Shown here in pieces: positions 61,167 to 64,000 of a stretch of DNA of 64,000 bases (its first letter is position 1; the number at the start of each line of letters is the position of its first letter). The notes below the pieces were generated by a model. It was not told where the DNA came from. It worked only from the letters and a program-made list of their open reading frames with translations, and ran no database searches. A program made the translations under genes and the position numbers. The DNA lies in NCBI GenBank assembly GCA_958299035.1, contig CATQJL010000305.1, positions 36,159,733-36,223,732 of the forward strand. Direction: 5' to 3'. This stretch comes from Cylicocyclus nassatus (Eukaryota > Nematoda > Chromadorea > Rhabditida > Strongylidae).

Positions 61167-62170
61167 CTAGAAATGTCATTATATTTGGCTGATGACACGT
61201 GCTGCACAAGCTAGATCAAACAAACACAACAGCAAGTTGAGTCCATCCACTCAAAAATTGATCAAATCGAGGTCTGATAGCGATCAATGGGAGAACTATG
61301 AGAAAAAACCGACGTATTAGGTCGTCACATAATCTTGTTACACTCAGAGGAAAAGGCGTTCATAACTTCTCATCAATTTCTCTAAACTCCAAATTGAGTG
61401 GATGGTGGTAAATTTTCAATATATACGTGTCATATGTGAGAAATTAAATTTTTTGAATTTTTCTGAATCATTTTGGCAAATTTCCAAATTGCGTTATTGA
61501 CAAGCCTAGACTTCCAGTGCCTTCATATTAGTACTAATGTTCAAATCCATAGAAAAAAACCGGGAGCCTGAAAAATAAGAATGAGAGAATTTTTATAAGA
61601 AAAAGAGAGAAAATCGAGATTAAAGTGCTGTCACAAGTTGCCTTTATTTTACTGTGATATACATCTTTAAAAGTGGAAATAACGCCAATACATAGTCCTT
61701 TGTTCATTGCTCATATGTGCCAAAAATTAGACTTTGCTAAAGTTTCTGAAGTTTTAAGGAAAATGAAAAAAGTATCACAAAAGTTATGTTACGATCTAAT
61801 ACGTAGTGATGGGACGTGAAAATATGGATGCGAAAAATGAGCAAGGCGGATAATTCGCGAGTAAATGTCAATGGTTCCTCCGCGGTGGATGCCTAGAAAC
61901 TAAGAAATTTTCGCCGACCATCACAAATGAGACGTAAACAATAATGAATGATCAGCTGAGATCGGGAAACACTATGTGCGCAAGATTAGATTTGCACCAG
62001 ATAAGAATATTGAAGTCCTTGACTGAAAATAAAGCACATGAAAAAAATTTGTCAGTCTGACAGTTCCAAGGACCCATAAGAATCCAGATGACCATATACT
62101 AGCTTTGATCTGTTATGAAGCGTAATAGCCTAACGACACGGCGACTCCGAACAGCACCAAGGCAGAGATA
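61167..62170. other. AT-rich stretch without recognised features
   Basis: I see no exon pattern, inverted repeat or RNA gene here. It is upstream of the last recognised coiled-coil exon and may be one of that gene's introns. Confidence 0.4.
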
Positions 62171-62596
62171 AGGGATCGTTCAGACCGCGCCGGAACCCGC
62201 CCAAACTCGCCCGAATACGTCCGAATCCGCCCGAATATTTCCAAACGCCCAAACCCGCCCAAATACGTCCAAACCCGCCTGAACCGCCAAAGCGCAGCAG
62301 GTTGCATGCAAATTGGCATATTGGAGCACGCGTGCGATTGATCCTTCTAATATGGGAGTAGTTGCAAAAGAAGATCGGTATGTAACGTCGAGCTACGTGT
62401 GACTGAGATAATGCACTACGCGAGCATTATTCCACGCCTGCTCCAATATGCCAATTTGCCGCATATCCGCTGCACTTTGGCAGTTCCAGCGTTCAGGCGG
62501 GTTCGGACGGATTCGGACGTATTTGGGCGAGTTTGGGCGGATTTGGACGTATTCGGGCGGGTTTGGACGGATTCTGGCGCGGTCTGAACGATCCCT
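62171..62596. mobile_element. Foldback element with internal ~14-bp GC-rich repeats
   Basis: Both ends read inward as AGGGATCGTTCAGACCGCGC. The arms then carry many imperfect copies of CCCGCCCGAATACGTCCAAA-like sequence, and finally the matching GGCATATTGGAGCA (near 62320) and TGCTCCAATATGCC (near 62440) around a unique centre. The arms are about 160 bp. Open frames rich in FGRI and FGRV-type repeats on both strands come from these short repeats and are not taken as genes. The family is unknown. Confidence 0.78.
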
Positions 62597-63263
62597 AAGA
62601 ATGTTTGCAGAACATATGCCCTTTCCTCTTATTAATTGATATAGAACTCGACATAAAAAAACTGCAGCAAGAAATCGGCTAGAAAATGAGATAAGATTAT
62701 TACTGGCCCAGTAAAAAGAAGGCTATTATCTGGGAAACACTGATACATGGACTTTTGGAAGCAAAAGGAAGAGAAAAAGTTTATACATGTATGTTTTTCT
62801 TGCATATTCGGTTGTGGGGTTAGCAGCCAACGCTATATGATTTGTACAGTTCTTTTGGTCCTCTCACCAATAGTTCTACGTCGCGATAATGAAACTAGAG
62901 GCTTACGTTTTCATTTACTGCCTGCCATTTCCTTATCAGCGTGACATACGATAGGTGGTCACTTTGCTTGAATTTATTGGAACTTTTATGACTATCGCTA
63001 GGATTTTTTGAAGAAACTTTGTCAGATAAGTACTTTATCCGTAATTTGTGCTTCGAGGAAATCTTTAGCCTTGTACGAATTCGCTTTTCTTCCCATTTTG
63101 TAGTACGTATCCGGAACGAAGTTTCAGGATTATAGATGTTATTGTCCGTTTATAATTTTTAGCAGTTCCTCTGTCTTATTCAGTTTGAGTGCAGTTTGTA
63201 GGATGGAGCCTTCTTGCACCATAAATACCCCGTTTTCGAAATCTCAGCTATCCTTAAAAAGCT
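62597..63263. other. Stretch without recognised features
   Basis: I see short open frames only and no supported gene, repeat or RNA. Confidence 0.4.
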
Positions 63264-63451
63264 GATGTGGCAATTTCTATATCACAATCAGAGGTCTTGA
63301 TTTGCATCTGTCAAGATAATGAAAAAAATGATTTTCTAGTAATTTTATGAAAAAGATGATGTGGCAATTTCTATATCACAATCAGAGGTCTTGATTTGCA
63401 TCTGTCAAGATAATGAAAAAAATGATTTTCTAGTAATTTTATGAGTAAGAG
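63264..63451 (+). repeat. 94-bp tandem duplication
   Basis: The segment starting GATGTGGCAATTTCTATATC at 63264 is repeated without visible change from 63358. The join is at GAAAAA/GAT. Identity of the two copies suggests a very recent event. Confidence 0.92.
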
Positions 63452-63477
63452 ATGATGCGAAGCTCTGAAAAATAAAT

Positions 63478-63771
63478 TTGGTACAACTCAAAATCTACTC
63501 TATCATGTCAACCCATACAACGAAAGGTAAAAACCAAAGTTCAGCAGAAATCAACATGCCTGAGGTCTGCCTTTCCGCTGCAGAAAACCTCGAGGCCATG
63601 ACTGCTAGGATGGAGGAGGATTGTCGCATTGAGTGCGATCTAGCTCAGTCACTGGTTCCTGTTTTTGAATTTTCATATTTGTCTGAAAAAAAAAGAAACA
63701 TTCTAGAACAATCCTATAGGACTAAAGTAGAATTTTCTGTCTGTTCGCTGTATATTTCTATGCACCTCTAA
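63478..63771 (+). CDS. Uncertain open reading frame
   Basis: A 97-codon frame includes a protein-like stretch (MPEVCLSAAENLEAMTARME, then EEDCRIECDLAQSLVPVFE) with ordinary codon use. No conserved family, splice context or promoter is recognised. It could be an exon of a gene running to the right, or chance. Confidence 0.25.
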   Translation: MVQLKIYSIMSTHTTKGKNQSSAEINMPEVCLSAAENLEAMTARMEEDCRIECDLAQSLVPVFEFSYLSEKKRNILEQSYRTKVEFSVCSLYISMHL

Positions 63772-64000
63772 CTCAATTGCTTTAGAAAGCTCGAAAACTA
63801 CTACTTCTTTTCCGCACTTGTGTAGGCAGCCTATGTTTAATGTGCTCGATTGAGCCTGCTTGATTGTATGCTTATACTACCTGTGGACGTTGTCAGCTTC
63901 CAAATGAGTAAGGCTCACTTGGTTACGTATAAAGATTTTATTACGACTTCTACAATTTTGACTAGCCTTTTCTGGCAGCTGTCTAAAAGCGAACTTTTAC

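Noticed and set aside
62113..62639. Repeat-rich frames with FGRV/FGRI patterns on both strands
   Set aside because: They arise from the short repeats of the foldback element and occur symmetrically on both strands.

Overview
The window looks like nuclear DNA from a small metazoan, most likely a nematode. The main evidence is the initiator tRNA, which has the metazoan form (A1-T72 pair, three stacked G-C pairs under the anticodon loop, A54 in the T loop). Protein genes have several introns of about 50-60 bp with TTTCAG-like acceptors, and one gene is clearly the metazoan ER enzyme EOGT. Species cannot be named from this sequence. A gap of exactly 500 Ns is bordered on both sides by an amplification-adapter sequence, which points to a low-input, PCR-amplified genome library.

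Positions 1-40682 are one tandem array of a roughly 309-bp unit (main lengths 309, 301, 311 and 300 bp, plus 104-bp deleted units). It runs off the left edge. I count 135 unit starts after a partial first unit. Each full-length unit carries one initiator tRNA-Met (CAT) gene on the minus strand with a T4 Pol III terminator, and one tRNA-like relic with A and B boxes on the plus strand. About 53 of about 129 tRNA copies have the undamaged sequence; the rest fall into a few recurring variant classes. Blocks of units are themselves duplicated, as expected from repeated unequal exchange. A 476-bp MITE interrupts the next-to-last unit, and the right edge decays into two diverged units in inverted orientation (40683 to about 41290). 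The 101-codon open frames that tile the array only read through the tRNA genes and are not counted as proteins.

From 41.3 to 64 kb the DNA is ordinary intron-rich genic sequence full of foldback elements. The C-terminal five exons of EOGT (O-GlcNAc transferase for EGF repeats) lie on the minus strand at 41952-44732. A plus-strand gene of at least seven exons for a four-pass membrane protein spans 47881-55234. A minus-strand gene for a coiled-coil protein ends at 59533, with an apparent one-base frameshift. These genes show no functional link to each other.

Mobile DNA includes four copies of one MITE family (TTA target duplications, CAAGGGAA ends), two copies of a TA-flanked family ending CAGGGTGTCCC, one mariner-like element, and unclassified foldback elements at 41492-41854, 60037-60325 and 62171-62596. 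The region 56935-58108 (AT-rich tract, adapter, Ns, adapter) should be treated as an unreliable assembly join.
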